DNA from: Paenibacillus pini JCM 16418
Lineage (GTDB): Bacteria; Bacillota; Bacilli; Paenibacillales; Paenibacillaceae
Assembly (NCBI RefSeq): GCF_000576305.1
Contig: NZ_BAVZ01000022.1
Location: 1-51,018, forward strand
Reading direction: 5' to 3'
Length of the DNA: 51,018 nt
In this document: one piece after another, positions 33,319 to 41,639 of the stretch
Position numbering within the stretch: position 1 is the first letter of the stretch
Layout of the letters: every line of letters begins with the position of its first letter
Made by a program: the position numbers and the translations under genes
The notes under the pieces: model-generated
The model's database searches: none
What the model saw: only the letters and a program-made list of their open reading frames with translations
Told to the model about the DNA's origin: nothing

Positions 33319-33515
33319 TCTTGAGAAAAGCGTTACTTGTCGCATTAGCAGCCATTATTATCATGATCACGGTTCTGTCAGCGAATCTGAGCCAGGTTCT
33401 TGGAATGAGCCAGGATGTCATCATATGGGGCGATATGGTGCTGGCCGCTATTCTATTTATCGTTATTGTAATGCAAATACGAAAGAATGGTTGGGCTTCA
33501 CGGCGCAATCAGTAG
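33315..33515 (+). CDS. small membrane protein of the peptide cluster
   Basis: A protein of about 66 residues with two hydrophobic helices (KALLVALAAIIIMITVLSA and WGDMVLAAILFIVIVMQI) and a basic tail (RKNGWASRRNQ). ATG 33315 overlaps the TGA of the E1-like gene; an in-frame GTG at 33306, closer to AAAGGAG, is the alternative start. Position and topology suggest an accessory or immunity protein, without sequence proof. Confidence 0.65.
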   Translation: MILRKALLVALAAIIIMITVLSANLSQVLGMSQDVIIWGDMVLAAILFIVIVMQIRKNGWASRRNQ

Positions 33516-33545
33516 ATCACATCCTAAATCTACGGAGGTAAATGC

Positions 33546-34493
33546 ATGGAGAAGTATATTGAGGTCAAAGGACTTGTGAAGCAATACGGTGAGGTAAAGG
33601 CATTAAATGAGGTTTCATTTTCAATCAAAAAAGGTGAAGTTGTGGGAATTGTTGGTCCCAATGGCTCGGGTAAAACGACGCTACTCAAAATTATGCTAGG
33701 TTTAATAGATGCGACCAGTGGCTCTGTGTCGATTGCTGGCATTCCGGTCTTTAACAACTCGATGGATGCGCGTAGAAAAATTGGTATTGTCATGGAAGAT
33801 CAAGGCTTATATGGACAAATGAAGGTGCGCAAATACCTTGAATTTTTTGCTAAGTTATATGGGTTTTCTAGTCTTACCCCATCGACCATTGATTTAATGG
33901 AATCGCTAGATTTGCAAAAATACGAGCAAGTGGAAATTGCTAAGCTGTCTAAGGGAAATAAACAGAAGGTAAGCATCGTTAGATCGATGATACATAATCC
34001 CGAAATTATTTTCCTGGATGAGGCTACAGATCATTTAGATCCTGAAGTTCGGGAGTCCGTCATTCATCACATTAAACATTTCCGTAGTCAGGGTAAAACT
34101 ATTCTGATGTGTAGTCATAATTTACATGAGGTTGAACAGGTGGCTAATGAAGTGCTTGTGCTTAAATTTGGTCAATTAATCGATAATATTAGGTTGGATA
34201 ATAAACATAAACAAGGAAGTAAAACGAAGGAGCACTTCATGATGCAGGTAATGGCTAACCCTGTGCTAATGAACCTTTTAACGAAGAGATGGGAGCAGAA
34301 AATTAGAAGTGTTACGAGTGAAGATGAAGTGACCTACACGCTTCATTGCGAAGTGGACCATTTAGATGAGATGCGTAGACTAATGTTGATGATGGCTGAG
34401 GAAGGAATAACTGTGTTTGACTTAAGAAGACAACAAAGTCAGAGCCTGAATGAAATGTATATGTCCGTGGTAAAGGAGGCAGTGCATCAATGA
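33546..34493 (+). CDS. ABC transporter ATP-binding protein
   Basis: A 315-residue ATPase: Walker A GPNGSGKTTLL (about residues 37-47), Q-loop MEDQGLYGQM, a degenerate signature LSKGNKQKV, Walker B IIFLDEATDHLDP and H-loop MCSHNLHEVEQ. The signature lacks the second Gly of LSGGQ, as in several bacteriocin and antibiotic-immunity transporters (LSKG type). A C-terminal extension of about 90 residues follows the core. ATG 33546 has GGAGG upstream. The stop overlaps the permease start, so the two form an exporter or self-protection pump for the peptide products. Confidence 0.9.
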   Translation: MEKYIEVKGLVKQYGEVKALNEVSFSIKKGEVVGIVGPNGSGKTTLLKIMLGLIDATSGSVSIAGIPVFNNSMDARRKIGIVMEDQGLYGQMKVRKYLEFFAKLYGFSSLTPSTIDLMESLDLQKYEQVEIAKLSKGNKQKVSIVRSMIHNPEIIFLDEATDHLDPEVRESVIHHIKHFRSQGKTILMCSHNLHEVEQVANEVLVLKFGQLIDNIRLDNKHKQGSKTKEHFMMQVMANPVLMNLLTKRWEQKIRSVTSEDEVTYTLHCEVDHLDEMRRLMLMMAEEGITVFDLRRQQSQSLNEMYMSVVKEAVHQ

Positions 34494-35200
34494 TAGGTAT
34501 GATACTAAGAAGAGAACTTTCCGATTTACGCTCCCAGCGAGCGATGGTGGTGATGATTTTTGTATTCGGGGTATTGCTTCCGGTGGCAGCAGCATGGTAT
34601 TTGGGAAGTGCGCTAACGGCTGACTCCACGCTTGATGAGAGTATATATATGTGGCGTGCGGTTGCTGTGTTGATGTGTTTCATGCCATCGTTCCTACCTG
34701 CAGCTTTATCAGCAACCAATCTTGCAGGGGAATTTGAAATGAGAACGCTCGTGCCTTTGCTGGCGACGCCTATTTCAAATCGAGCTTTATTTCTGGGAAA
34801 AATGTTCTCCATTCTACTACCCGCACTTTCTGTCGTGCTTCTGTCGCAAATGATATTCTACATTGCCACACATAATGTGGAGCAATTGACAGACGGCGCA
34901 TCTTGGCGATTTTATGCTATTCTTGCCACAGCTACCATCGGCTATTATTTCCTTGTTGTAGCCATCGGTTTTATGGTGGCCTATAAGGTAAGAGAAATTC
35001 GCAATTCACAGCAGTATGGTGCTCTAATCATGATGCCTATTATGCTGGGTTCCATGGTTGGACTCGGGTACAGTGTTGTGAAACTTAATTTGGATCATAT
35101 CCTGTATGTAACCTTGCCGCTGTGCATTATCATTGTGATCCTTGCGATTACGCTGGTGCCAACATTATGGAACCGTTCTAAATTAGCAGAGCGTTTCTAA
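34490..35200 (+). CDS. ABC-2 type permease
   Basis: A 236-residue membrane protein with six hydrophobic helices, for example MVVMIFVFGVLLPVAAAWYL, VAVLMCFMPSFLPAALSA, ILLPALSVVLLSQMIFYI and ILYVTLPLCIIIVILAITLV. A cytoplasmic ELSDLRSQR start and a VREIRNSQQYG motif fit ABC-2 permeases of the YydJ/bacteriocin-export type. Its ATG lies inside the stop of the ATPase gene. It is the last gene of the peptide operon, and a terminator follows. Confidence 0.88.
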   Translation: MIGMILRRELSDLRSQRAMVVMIFVFGVLLPVAAAWYLGSALTADSTLDESIYMWRAVAVLMCFMPSFLPAALSATNLAGEFEMRTLVPLLATPISNRALFLGKMFSILLPALSVVLLSQMIFYIATHNVEQLTDGASWRFYAILATATIGYYFLVVAIGFMVAYKVREIRNSQQYGALIMMPIMLGSMVGLGYSVVKLNLDHILYVTLPLCIIIVILAITLVPTLWNRSKLAERF

Positions 35201-35213
35201 TCCATGACAGTAA

Positions 35214-35262
35214 AGTAGAAGTTCAATTCCAGTAGTTTCTGGGGAGGACTTCTGCTTTTTTT
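35214..35262 (+). terminator. terminator of the peptide cluster
   Basis: AGTAGAAGTTC pairs with GGACTTCTGCT (two G-U pairs), followed by seven T's. Confidence 0.88.
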
Positions 35263-35322
35263 ATGTAATACTTTATGAGGAGGAACTTATGAAATATTTT
35301 AAGATTGAGAGGTAATTGATCT

Positions 35323-35454
35323 ATGAAGAAAATGTTTTCTCGATTAAGTAAATATTCTTTAATTTCGATCTTAATTATTATTGGATTTCTCTTTCTTCTT
35401 ATGATCACAGCGACTATTATATTAGCCTTAAATGACTTAACATCTGGACGTTAG
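35323..35454 (+). CDS. small membrane protein, 43 residues
   Basis: A 43-residue ORF: MKKMFSRLSKYSLISIL at the start, one long hydrophobic helix (IIIGFLFLLMITATIILAL) and NDLTSGR at the end. GAGAGGT lies eleven bases upstream. It is preceded by an 8-codon mini-ORF (35289-35315) that carries the better binding site (GAGGAGG) and may couple its translation. It lies between the terminator of the peptide cluster and the aldo/keto reductase. Function unknown; an immunity role is only a guess. Confidence 0.55.
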   Translation: MKKMFSRLSKYSLISILIIIGFLFLLMITATIILALNDLTSGR

Positions 35455-35557
35455 AAGTGATTAGTTGCTCTATTCTGGTAGTAAATGGTAAGCTTAACTG
35501 AACCAATAAAGGGTAAAAAAGGTATATAGGAACAACCAATTCGATTACTACTTATTT

Positions 35558-35653
35558 TAATATATTTCAATATTCTAGAGAGGATGACTAGAATATGAAA
35601 TATAGTAATATATTTCAATATAGTAGAAAGGGTGACTAGAATATGAAATATAG
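35558..35653 (+). repeat. 48-bp tandem duplication covering a translation start
   Basis: Copy 1 is 35558-35605 and copy 2 is 35606-35653, directly adjacent, with about five mismatches. Each contains a ribosome binding site, the TGACTAGAAT spacer and ATGAAATATAG. The second ATG (35643) begins the aldo/keto reductase; the first (35595) opens a 14-codon ORF that ends before it. Confidence 0.9.
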
Positions 35654-36569
35654 ACGTTTGGGCAAAACAGATTTGAAGGTTTCTGTAGTAGGTATTGGCA
35701 CATGGCAATTTGGAGGCGACTGGGGCAAGGACTTCATACAAAAAGACGTAGATGCCATTCTTAACCGCGCGCGAGACCGAGGCATTAACCTAATCGATAC
35801 AGCCGAATGTTATGGACCTTACCATCTGTCGGAAAGTTTGATCGGGAACTTCTTGAAACGGGATAAACGAGAAAACTGGGTTGTAGCTTCAAAGTTTGGC
35901 CATAAATGGCATGATCACTGGGATAACGCATGGAGTGTGGATGAAATCCGCATACAACTTGATGAATCCTTGAAGGCGCTACAGACCGATTATATTGACC
36001 TATATCAGTTCCACTCTGGTTCAGACGAAGTATTTCATAATGATGATTTGTGGACACTTCTGGACAAGCAGGTTCAGGCAGGTAAAATCCGCAATTTAGG
36101 CATTTCGATTGGTAGCAACGATAACCTGGAGCAGACGAGTAAGGCTACTGAGCTTAACGCTAAGGCGATACAGGTCGTGTACAATCGGCTTGATCGCCAT
36201 CCCGAAGAGCGAGTTTTCCCTTCTTGTATCGAGCAGGATCTCGGTGTACTTGCCCGCGTACCATTAGCGAGCGGATACCTAAGTGGTAAATATAAGCCAG
36301 GCACCATATTCGAGGATAATGTACGTAAACGCCATATACGTGGGGATATTGATGATCGCCTACGACAAGTAGAACATATTAGGCAAACCGAAGTTCCAGG
36401 AGGTACACCGATGGCTGAATGGGCACTCGCATGGTGTTTGCAGCATCCAGCTGTAAGCTGTGTTATTCCAGGTTGTAAGAGTCCTGAGCAGGTTGATGCG
36501 AATGCTGATGCCGCTGAGCTAGACTTAGTGAAGGATGATCATCCGAGCGCATGGGGGAACAGTAATTAA
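35643..36569 (+). CDS. aldo/keto reductase
   Basis: NAD(P)H-dependent oxidoreductase of 308 residues on the AKR TIM barrel. The catalytic tetrad is visible: Asp in NLIDTAECYG, Tyr in the same motif, Lys in VASKFGHK and His in YQFHSG. The C-terminal cofactor segment is VIPGCKSPEQVDANA. The substrate cannot be predicted. The start ATG lies in the second copy of a tandem duplication that also duplicates its binding site. The next gene begins only three bases after its stop. Confidence 0.9.
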   Translation: MKYRRLGKTDLKVSVVGIGTWQFGGDWGKDFIQKDVDAILNRARDRGINLIDTAECYGPYHLSESLIGNFLKRDKRENWVVASKFGHKWHDHWDNAWSVDEIRIQLDESLKALQTDYIDLYQFHSGSDEVFHNDDLWTLLDKQVQAGKIRNLGISIGSNDNLEQTSKATELNAKAIQVVYNRLDRHPEERVFPSCIEQDLGVLARVPLASGYLSGKYKPGTIFEDNVRKRHIRGDIDDRLRQVEHIRQTEVPGGTPMAEWALAWCLQHPAVSCVIPGCKSPEQVDANADAAELDLVKDDHPSAWGNSN

Positions 36570-36572
36570 TTT

Positions 36573-37160
36573 ATGGGTGACTATCCTATCATTCGATTTG
36601 AAGATCAGCTGTCCTGGGAAAAATGGTTAGATATCAATCATCAGGTATCTTCAGTCGTTAGGCTGCAACTTGCGAAGAAAAACTCTGGATTGATTACGTT
36701 GTCCTATGCAGAAGCGCTAGATTCTGCCCTATGCTACGGCTGGATTGATAGTCGTAAAGAAGCATATGATGATCAGCTCTGGATTCAGCGGTTTGGCCCG
36801 CGTGGACCTAATAGTATTTGGTCCGTGGTGAACAAGGAGAAGGTTGAGCTGCTTATTCGGAATGGACGGATGAAGCCTTCTGGACTGAAGGAAATTGAAA
36901 GGGCCAAACAGGACGGAAGATGGGATGCAGCGTATGAGCCGCAGAGTCGTGCTGCCGTGCCTGAAGATTTGGAGCAGGAATTCAAGCGGGTGCCTGCGGC
37001 AAAAGAATTTTTTGATACACTCGATAGTCAAAACCGCTATGCTATATTATTTCGGATACAAACGGCAAAGAAGCCAGAAACGAGAACGAAACGCATTCAT
37101 CAATTCGTTGATATGCTAGTCAGACAAGAGAAAATATATCCAGGGAATAAAAAGACCTAG
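36573..37160 (+). CDS. YdeI/OmdA-like protein (bacteriocin-protection family)
   Basis: A 195-residue soluble protein matching the YdeI/OmpD-associated family: VSSVVRLQLAKKNSG, SYAEALDSALCYGWIDSRKE, IQRFGPRGPNSIWS and the EFFDTLDSQNRYAILFRI segment, ending with the Lys-rich TAKKPETRTKRI typical of the group. Family members have been linked to protection from antimicrobial peptides in enterobacteria, but the mechanism is unclear. It is closely linked to the aldo/keto reductase (3-bp gap) with a weak binding site inside that gene's end. Its closeness to the peptide cluster is suggestive only. Confidence 0.85.
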   Translation: MGDYPIIRFEDQLSWEKWLDINHQVSSVVRLQLAKKNSGLITLSYAEALDSALCYGWIDSRKEAYDDQLWIQRFGPRGPNSIWSVVNKEKVELLIRNGRMKPSGLKEIERAKQDGRWDAAYEPQSRAAVPEDLEQEFKRVPAAKEFFDTLDSQNRYAILFRIQTAKKPETRTKRIHQFVDMLVRQEKIYPGNKKT

Positions 37161-37170
37161 ATTATTGAAG

Positions 37171-37210
37171 AAAGCCCCGAACGATTGTAAAACGTTCAGG
37201 GCTTTTCTTT
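37171..37210 (+). terminator. terminator after the YdeI-like gene
   Basis: AAAGCCCCGAACG pairs with CGTTCAGGGCTTT (one mismatch), then TTTCTTT. Confidence 0.88.
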
Positions 37211-37313
37211 GTGGGGAATAATTTCGATACATACCGAATATGTTGCTTGTTGAGAGATGTTATTGTGCTTCTAGAGAGGAACTCGGATCTTTTAGAAAAG
37301 GCAGGTATCATTC

Positions 37314-37949
37314 ATGTTATTAAATATTAGCGGGATTATTGTTATTATTTATACCGCCCTATGTATTGTGTTTGTACATCAGTATAGATTACTGCTGGTT
37401 AATATGACTGGGAATGTCGTAGCTATGACGGTGGGGCTAATCTCTAATCTGACGATCGGTGTGATCCTCGGCATGATCTGGCGGGATAACCTGGTGCTAT
37501 CCACAGGAGTGTCGATCGCTTTCTGTTTTATGATTGGATATTTAATTGGTAGGCCAATACATATGCTTGCAGTGGTTGAGGGTATAGGAGGAGGTATAAT
37601 GGGCGGCGTACATGGGGCGATGCTAGGAGAAATGATTCCCGTGGCGAAATGGGATGCTATGTTGTTCATTATGGACGCTTTATTTATTGCAATTACTGCA
37701 TTAGTCATATATATCATTCATGCTCAGATTGATCTAGAACCTAACGCAGAGATTGCTGTGCAAACTCATTCAAACTTAGATTCCACAGTTTTACATACTG
37801 CATCTCTACGTAGAGCACCCGCACGTTTTTCCTTTTGGGTGCTGTATATTATTCTACCTGTGATTATTCTCTGCGCAGCAGCTTTTATTGGGCATAGCCC
37901 ATCTATCGATCAGAACCCTTCTTCTGGACACGACATGCACTCGATGTAG
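37314..37949 (+). CDS. integral membrane protein of unknown function
   Basis: A 211-residue protein with about five or six membrane helices: IIVIIYTALCIVFVHQYRL, MTVGLISNLTIGVILGMIW, IAFCFMIGYLIGRPIHML, VEGIGGGIMGGVHGAMLGEM, MLFIMDALFIAITALVIYII and, near the end, FWVLYIILPVIILCAAAFI. The Gly-rich GIGGGIMGGVHGAMLGEM stretch and the terminal GHDMHSM are notable and might relate to metal handling, but I do not recognise the family. ATG 37314 has only a weak AGGCAGG site. It is followed by the thioredoxin-like gene. Confidence 0.75.
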   Translation: MLLNISGIIVIIYTALCIVFVHQYRLLLVNMTGNVVAMTVGLISNLTIGVILGMIWRDNLVLSTGVSIAFCFMIGYLIGRPIHMLAVVEGIGGGIMGGVHGAMLGEMIPVAKWDAMLFIMDALFIAITALVIYIIHAQIDLEPNAEIAVQTHSNLDSTVLHTASLRRAPARFSFWVLYIILPVIILCAAAFIGHSPSIDQNPSSGHDMHSM

Positions 37950-38081
37950 ATTGTAGACATCTATCTGCTTTGCAAACCATGAGTGAACCAGATAGAATAG
38001 CATTGTAAAGGCTGCGTTTGTGATGAATATGATTGCAACCCAGACCTATCCATGCTTAATGATCTGAGGAGGATACCTATA

Positions 38082-38408
38082 ATGGAACGCATACAAACAG
38101 AACAGCAGTACAAGGAGCTTATTGATCAAGACGGCTTAACCGTCATTAAATTTGATGCAACTTGGTGTCCGGATTGTAAGACGTTAGATAAATTTCTTCC
38201 TGATATTATGGCGAAGAATCCGGATAAGCAATTTTATGCTATGGACGTGGAATCATTCGAAGGGGTTACGGATCAGAATGATGTGCGCGGTATTCCAAGT
38301 CTGCTCGTATTCCGCAATGGTGAGAAGATTGCTCATCTGCACAGTAAGTTCGCTAAGACTCCTTTAGAAGTGTCTGATTATTTAGAGAAGCTTGAGTCCA
38401 AGCAGTAA
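38082..38408 (+). CDS. thioredoxin-family protein
   Basis: A 108-residue thioredoxin-fold protein with active site WCPDC (Cys29, Cys32), the cis-Pro segment GIPSLLVFRNG and the usual alternating beta/alpha pattern. The CPDC variant differs from the CGPC of TrxA, so it is probably a YtpP/YdbP-like auxiliary thiol oxidoreductase. ATG 38082 follows GAGGAGG at nine bases; an upstream in-frame ATG at 38052 precedes the binding site. Confidence 0.9.
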   Translation: MERIQTEQQYKELIDQDGLTVIKFDATWCPDCKTLDKFLPDIMAKNPDKQFYAMDVESFEGVTDQNDVRGIPSLLVFRNGEKIAHLHSKFAKTPLEVSDYLEKLESKQ

Positions 38409-38453
38409 TTCTTGATGTCGGTAAGCTTAGTTTATTACATGAGATGTACTCAG

Positions 38454-38507
38454 GCATCCTCTCATTTTCTTCACGGTAAATACGTGAAAGTGGGAGGGTG
38501 CTTTTTG
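38454..38507 (+). terminator. terminator after the thioredoxin-like gene
   Basis: A long imperfect stem (GCATCCTCTCA-type arm with TGGGAGGGTGC arm, closed by TTCACG/CGTGAA) followed by TTTTT. Confidence 0.88.
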
Positions 38508-38593
38508 TTATGCCTATATAAATCAAACATGAAATGTATAATGCCACAATAAAATAGACAGAAGTACGATTCAAATAAGCAGGAGGTGCAGTT

Positions 38594-39799
38594 ATGGCAA
38601 CGACGGAGCAGATTCTGAACATGATGGGCCGATACAGCGCCAATAATTATGATCCGCTGCCCATTGTCATTCGCAAAGCAGAGGGGGTCTGGTTAGAAGA
38701 TGTAGAGGGAAAACGTTATATGGATATGTTAAGTGCATATTCGGCTATGAACCATGGTCACAGGCATCCTGCAATCATTCAAGCATTGAAGGATCAGGCT
38801 GATCAAGTGACGCTAGTATCTAGAGCTTTTCAGGCAGAGGCTCTGGGGCTATTCGTTAAAAGATTGGCTGAGTACACCGGTAAAGCTAAAGTTCTAGCGA
38901 TGAATACAGGTGCTGAAGCTGTTGAAACTGCATTGAAAGCTGCACGCCGCTGGGCATATCGCTGTAAGGGGGTTAAAGAGGATCATGCGGAGATTATCGT
39001 GTGTGAGGGTAACTTTCATGGACGTACGCTGACGCTGACCTCCTTGTCCTCTTCAGAATTATATAAAAAAGATTTTGGACCCTATACCCCAGGATTCCGC
39101 CTGATTCCTTATGGTGATATCGACGCTTTGCAGCAAGCTATTACGCCACAAACAGCGGCGTTTCTATTTGAGCCCATCCAAGGAGAAGCGGGTGTTATCC
39201 TTCCGCCAGATGGATATCTGGCTAAAGCGAGGGAGCTATGTCGCAATAATCGTATTCTCATGTTGGCAGACGAGATTCAAACGGGCTTCGGGCGAACGGG
39301 CAGGCGCTTTGCATGTGATTGGGAAAATGTTGTACCCGATATCTATATGATGGGCAAAGCACTGGGTGGAGGCATCATGCCGATATCCGCTATTGCGGCA
39401 GATGATGAAGTATTGGATCTATTTGAACCGGGTTCGCACGGTTCGACCTTCGGGGGTAATCCACTCGCCAGCGCGGTAGCAATCGCAGCACTAAGCGTGC
39501 TGGAAGATGAACAACTTGCCGAACGTTCCAATCGTCTAGGAGAACAGTTCATGTATGAACTCCAATCCATTATTCATCCTGATATTGTAGAAGTGCGTGG
39601 ACGAGGGCTATTTATTGGCATGCAACTCTCTACGCAGGCAAGGCCATTTTGTGAAGCGCTTGCTGAGCTTGGTTTACTTTGTAAGGAAACACATGACACA
39701 ACCATTCGTTTTGCACCCCCGCTGACGATTACGGAAGAGGAGCTTGAGTTTGCAATGGTACGCATCAAGCAGGTTTTTAGCGGTGAAGGAGGCCGGTAG
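38594..39799 (+). CDS. rocD: ornithine aminotransferase
   Basis: PLP enzyme converting ornithine and 2-oxoglutarate to glutamate semialdehyde and glutamate. The 401 residues belong to class III aminotransferases. The PLP Lys is K255 in YMMGKALGGG, with the Asp of LMLADEIQTGFGRTG and the Thr of GSHGSTFGGNPLA. The start is ATG 38594 after AGGAGGTG. It opens the catabolic operon: rocF follows four bases after its stop, then proline dehydrogenase and P5C dehydrogenase. This order would take arginine or proline to glutamate. Confidence 0.95.
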   Translation: MATTEQILNMMGRYSANNYDPLPIVIRKAEGVWLEDVEGKRYMDMLSAYSAMNHGHRHPAIIQALKDQADQVTLVSRAFQAEALGLFVKRLAEYTGKAKVLAMNTGAEAVETALKAARRWAYRCKGVKEDHAEIIVCEGNFHGRTLTLTSLSSSELYKKDFGPYTPGFRLIPYGDIDALQQAITPQTAAFLFEPIQGEAGVILPPDGYLAKARELCRNNRILMLADEIQTGFGRTGRRFACDWENVVPDIYMMGKALGGGIMPISAIAADDEVLDLFEPGSHGSTFGGNPLASAVAIAALSVLEDEQLAERSNRLGEQFMYELQSIIHPDIVEVRGRGLFIGMQLSTQARPFCEALAELGLLCKETHDTTIRFAPPLTITEEELEFAMVRIKQVFSGEGGR

Positions 39800-39803
39800 A
39801 CAT

Positions 39804-40709
39804 ATGGGGAAATCAGCGATTACGGTCATAAGTGTACCGTTTGGTATGGGAGCTGGACGTCCTGGAAGTGAGATGGGGCCCGATCATATCTTGAAATTTG
39901 GATTGGTTAAGAAATTACATCAGCTTGGCTATGAAGTGAGTTACGATAAGCGAATCCTACTTCCTGAGCATATAGAAATAGCAGCTAATATCAGTTCGCC
40001 TATGAAGCATGAAGCAGAGGCAATCGCAATCAGTAGCGTGTTAGCACGGGAGGTGGCAGACACGGTGAGGCAAGGGGGGACGCCGCTTATTCTTGGGGGA
40101 GACCATAGCATATCTATGGGAACGCTTTCAGGACTGACACAACACTATAGGGAGCTAGGCGTGATTTGGTTCGATGCTCATTCTGATTTGAACACGGAGG
40201 CAACGAGTCCTTCCGGTAATATGCATGGCATTTCGCTTGCGGTCGCTCTCGGACTTGCAGGGATTAAGCCGCAGGAGATTGCCTCGGGAGCAGTTCCGAT
40301 CAAGCCGGAACACTGCGTTATTATAGGTGCGCGAGATTTGGATCGAGGAGAAAAGGCGTTTATTCGCTCCTGTGGTATTACTTGCTTTACGATGCATGAG
40401 ATCGATCGCTTAGGCATTGAGCATGTCGTAAACGAGGCATTACGAATCGCTGGCGATGGTACGGATGGTATTCATTTGAGCTTTGACATTGATAGTGTGG
40501 ATCCCATTGAAGCACCTGGAACAGGTACACCTGTACGAGGAGGCGTAAGCTACCGCGAAGCTCACTTAGCACTTGAGTTAATGAATGAATCGGGTGTGAT
40601 TACGTCCGCTGATTTTGTCGAGGTTAATCCGAGCCTGGATCATAACAATCAGACTTCTAAACTTGTGGTTGATCTGATTGGCTCCCTATTTGGCAGCCGA
40701 ATTTTATGA
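39804..40709 (+). CDS. rocF: arginase
   Basis: Mn-dependent hydrolysis of arginine to ornithine and urea; 301 residues. Metal-binding motifs are complete: GGDHSISMG, DAHSDLNT and SFDIDSVDP, with the substrate-binding HGISLA segment. The N-terminus (ITVISVPFGMGAGRPGSEMG) matches arginases rather than agmatinases. ATG 39804 has AAGGAGG upstream inside the end of rocD; an in-frame TTG further upstream lies well inside rocD. The stop overlaps the next gene's ATG. Confidence 0.95.
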   Translation: MGKSAITVISVPFGMGAGRPGSEMGPDHILKFGLVKKLHQLGYEVSYDKRILLPEHIEIAANISSPMKHEAEAIAISSVLAREVADTVRQGGTPLILGGDHSISMGTLSGLTQHYRELGVIWFDAHSDLNTEATSPSGNMHGISLAVALGLAGIKPQEIASGAVPIKPEHCVIIGARDLDRGEKAFIRSCGITCFTMHEIDRLGIEHVVNEALRIAGDGTDGIHLSFDIDSVDPIEAPGTGTPVRGGVSYREAHLALELMNESGVITSADFVEVNPSLDHNNQTSKLVVDLIGSLFGSRIL

Positions 40710-41626
40710 ATATGGAGCATCTGTTTAAAGTCTTCTTTCTGAGATTTGCTCGCAGCCGAATGGCTAATCGCTGGGCTAAACGATATGGATTACGGCTCGG
40801 TGCAAGTCGTTTTGTCGCAGGAGAAACGATCGAGCAGGCAGTCGAGGCTGTGCGTCTGTTGAATAACAGCGGAAGGATGGCAACGCTTGATTATCTGGGT
40901 GAGTTCGTATCTTCGGAAGCGGAGGTGAGAGAGGCAGCGGCAATGTGCATCCGTACGCTAGACGCGATCCATACGGCGGATATTCAGGCGAACTTATCTC
41001 TTAAGCTGACCTCGCTCGGGCTGGATTTAAATCCGGCTCTCTGCCAAGAACTGATGGAATCGATTGTTTCCACGGCTAGTGATTACGGGCTGTTCGTGCG
41101 AATTGATATGGAGGATTACAGCCACTGTCAGCCAGCGATTGATCTACTGCGCATATTGCGGCAAAGCTATTCTAATGTAGGTATTGTCATTCAAGCCTAT
41201 CTATATCGATCCGAAGAAGATGTGAAGGTACTTGGTGCGGAACAAGTTAATTTACGCTTTGTCAAGGGGGCTTATCAAGAATCAGCACAGGTGGCTTTTC
41301 CGCTCAAGGAGGATGTGGATGCCAATATGATCAAGCTGATTGGTATGCATCTTATCTCTGGAAGCTACACCGCGATTGCGACTCATGATGAGCAGATGAT
41401 CTTAGAAGCCCAGCGTATAATTGCCAACGAAGCGATTCCGGTATCGCAGTATGAATTTCAGATGCTTTATGGTATTTGTGAAGAGCTTCAGTTACGCCTC
41501 GTTAGGGATGAATTCAGGGTAAGGGTGTATGTGCCTTTTGGAGTGGATTGGTTTGGTTATTTTATGAGGCGCCTTGCAGAACGACCAGCTAATATCTGGT
41601 TTGTACTAAAGAATTTCTTTAAATAA
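40706..41626 (+). CDS. proline dehydrogenase
   Basis: FAD-dependent oxidation of proline to P5C; 306 residues, a monofunctional PutB/FadM-type TIM barrel. Conserved segments are LSLKLTSLGLDL, FVRIDMEDYSHC, NVGIVIQAYLYRSEED, LRFVKGAYQES and the YEFQMLYGICEELQ substrate/FAD region, ending with RVYVPFGVDWFGYFMRRLAE. ATG 40706 overlaps the rocF stop, so translation is coupled. Its product goes to the P5C dehydrogenase encoded next. Confidence 0.94.
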   Translation: MNMEHLFKVFFLRFARSRMANRWAKRYGLRLGASRFVAGETIEQAVEAVRLLNNSGRMATLDYLGEFVSSEAEVREAAAMCIRTLDAIHTADIQANLSLKLTSLGLDLNPALCQELMESIVSTASDYGLFVRIDMEDYSHCQPAIDLLRILRQSYSNVGIVIQAYLYRSEEDVKVLGAEQVNLRFVKGAYQESAQVAFPLKEDVDANMIKLIGMHLISGSYTAIATHDEQMILEAQRIIANEAIPVSQYEFQMLYGICEELQLRLVRDEFRVRVYVPFGVDWFGYFMRRLAERPANIWFVLKNFFK

Positions 41627-41639
41627 AGGAGAGGTAGCC

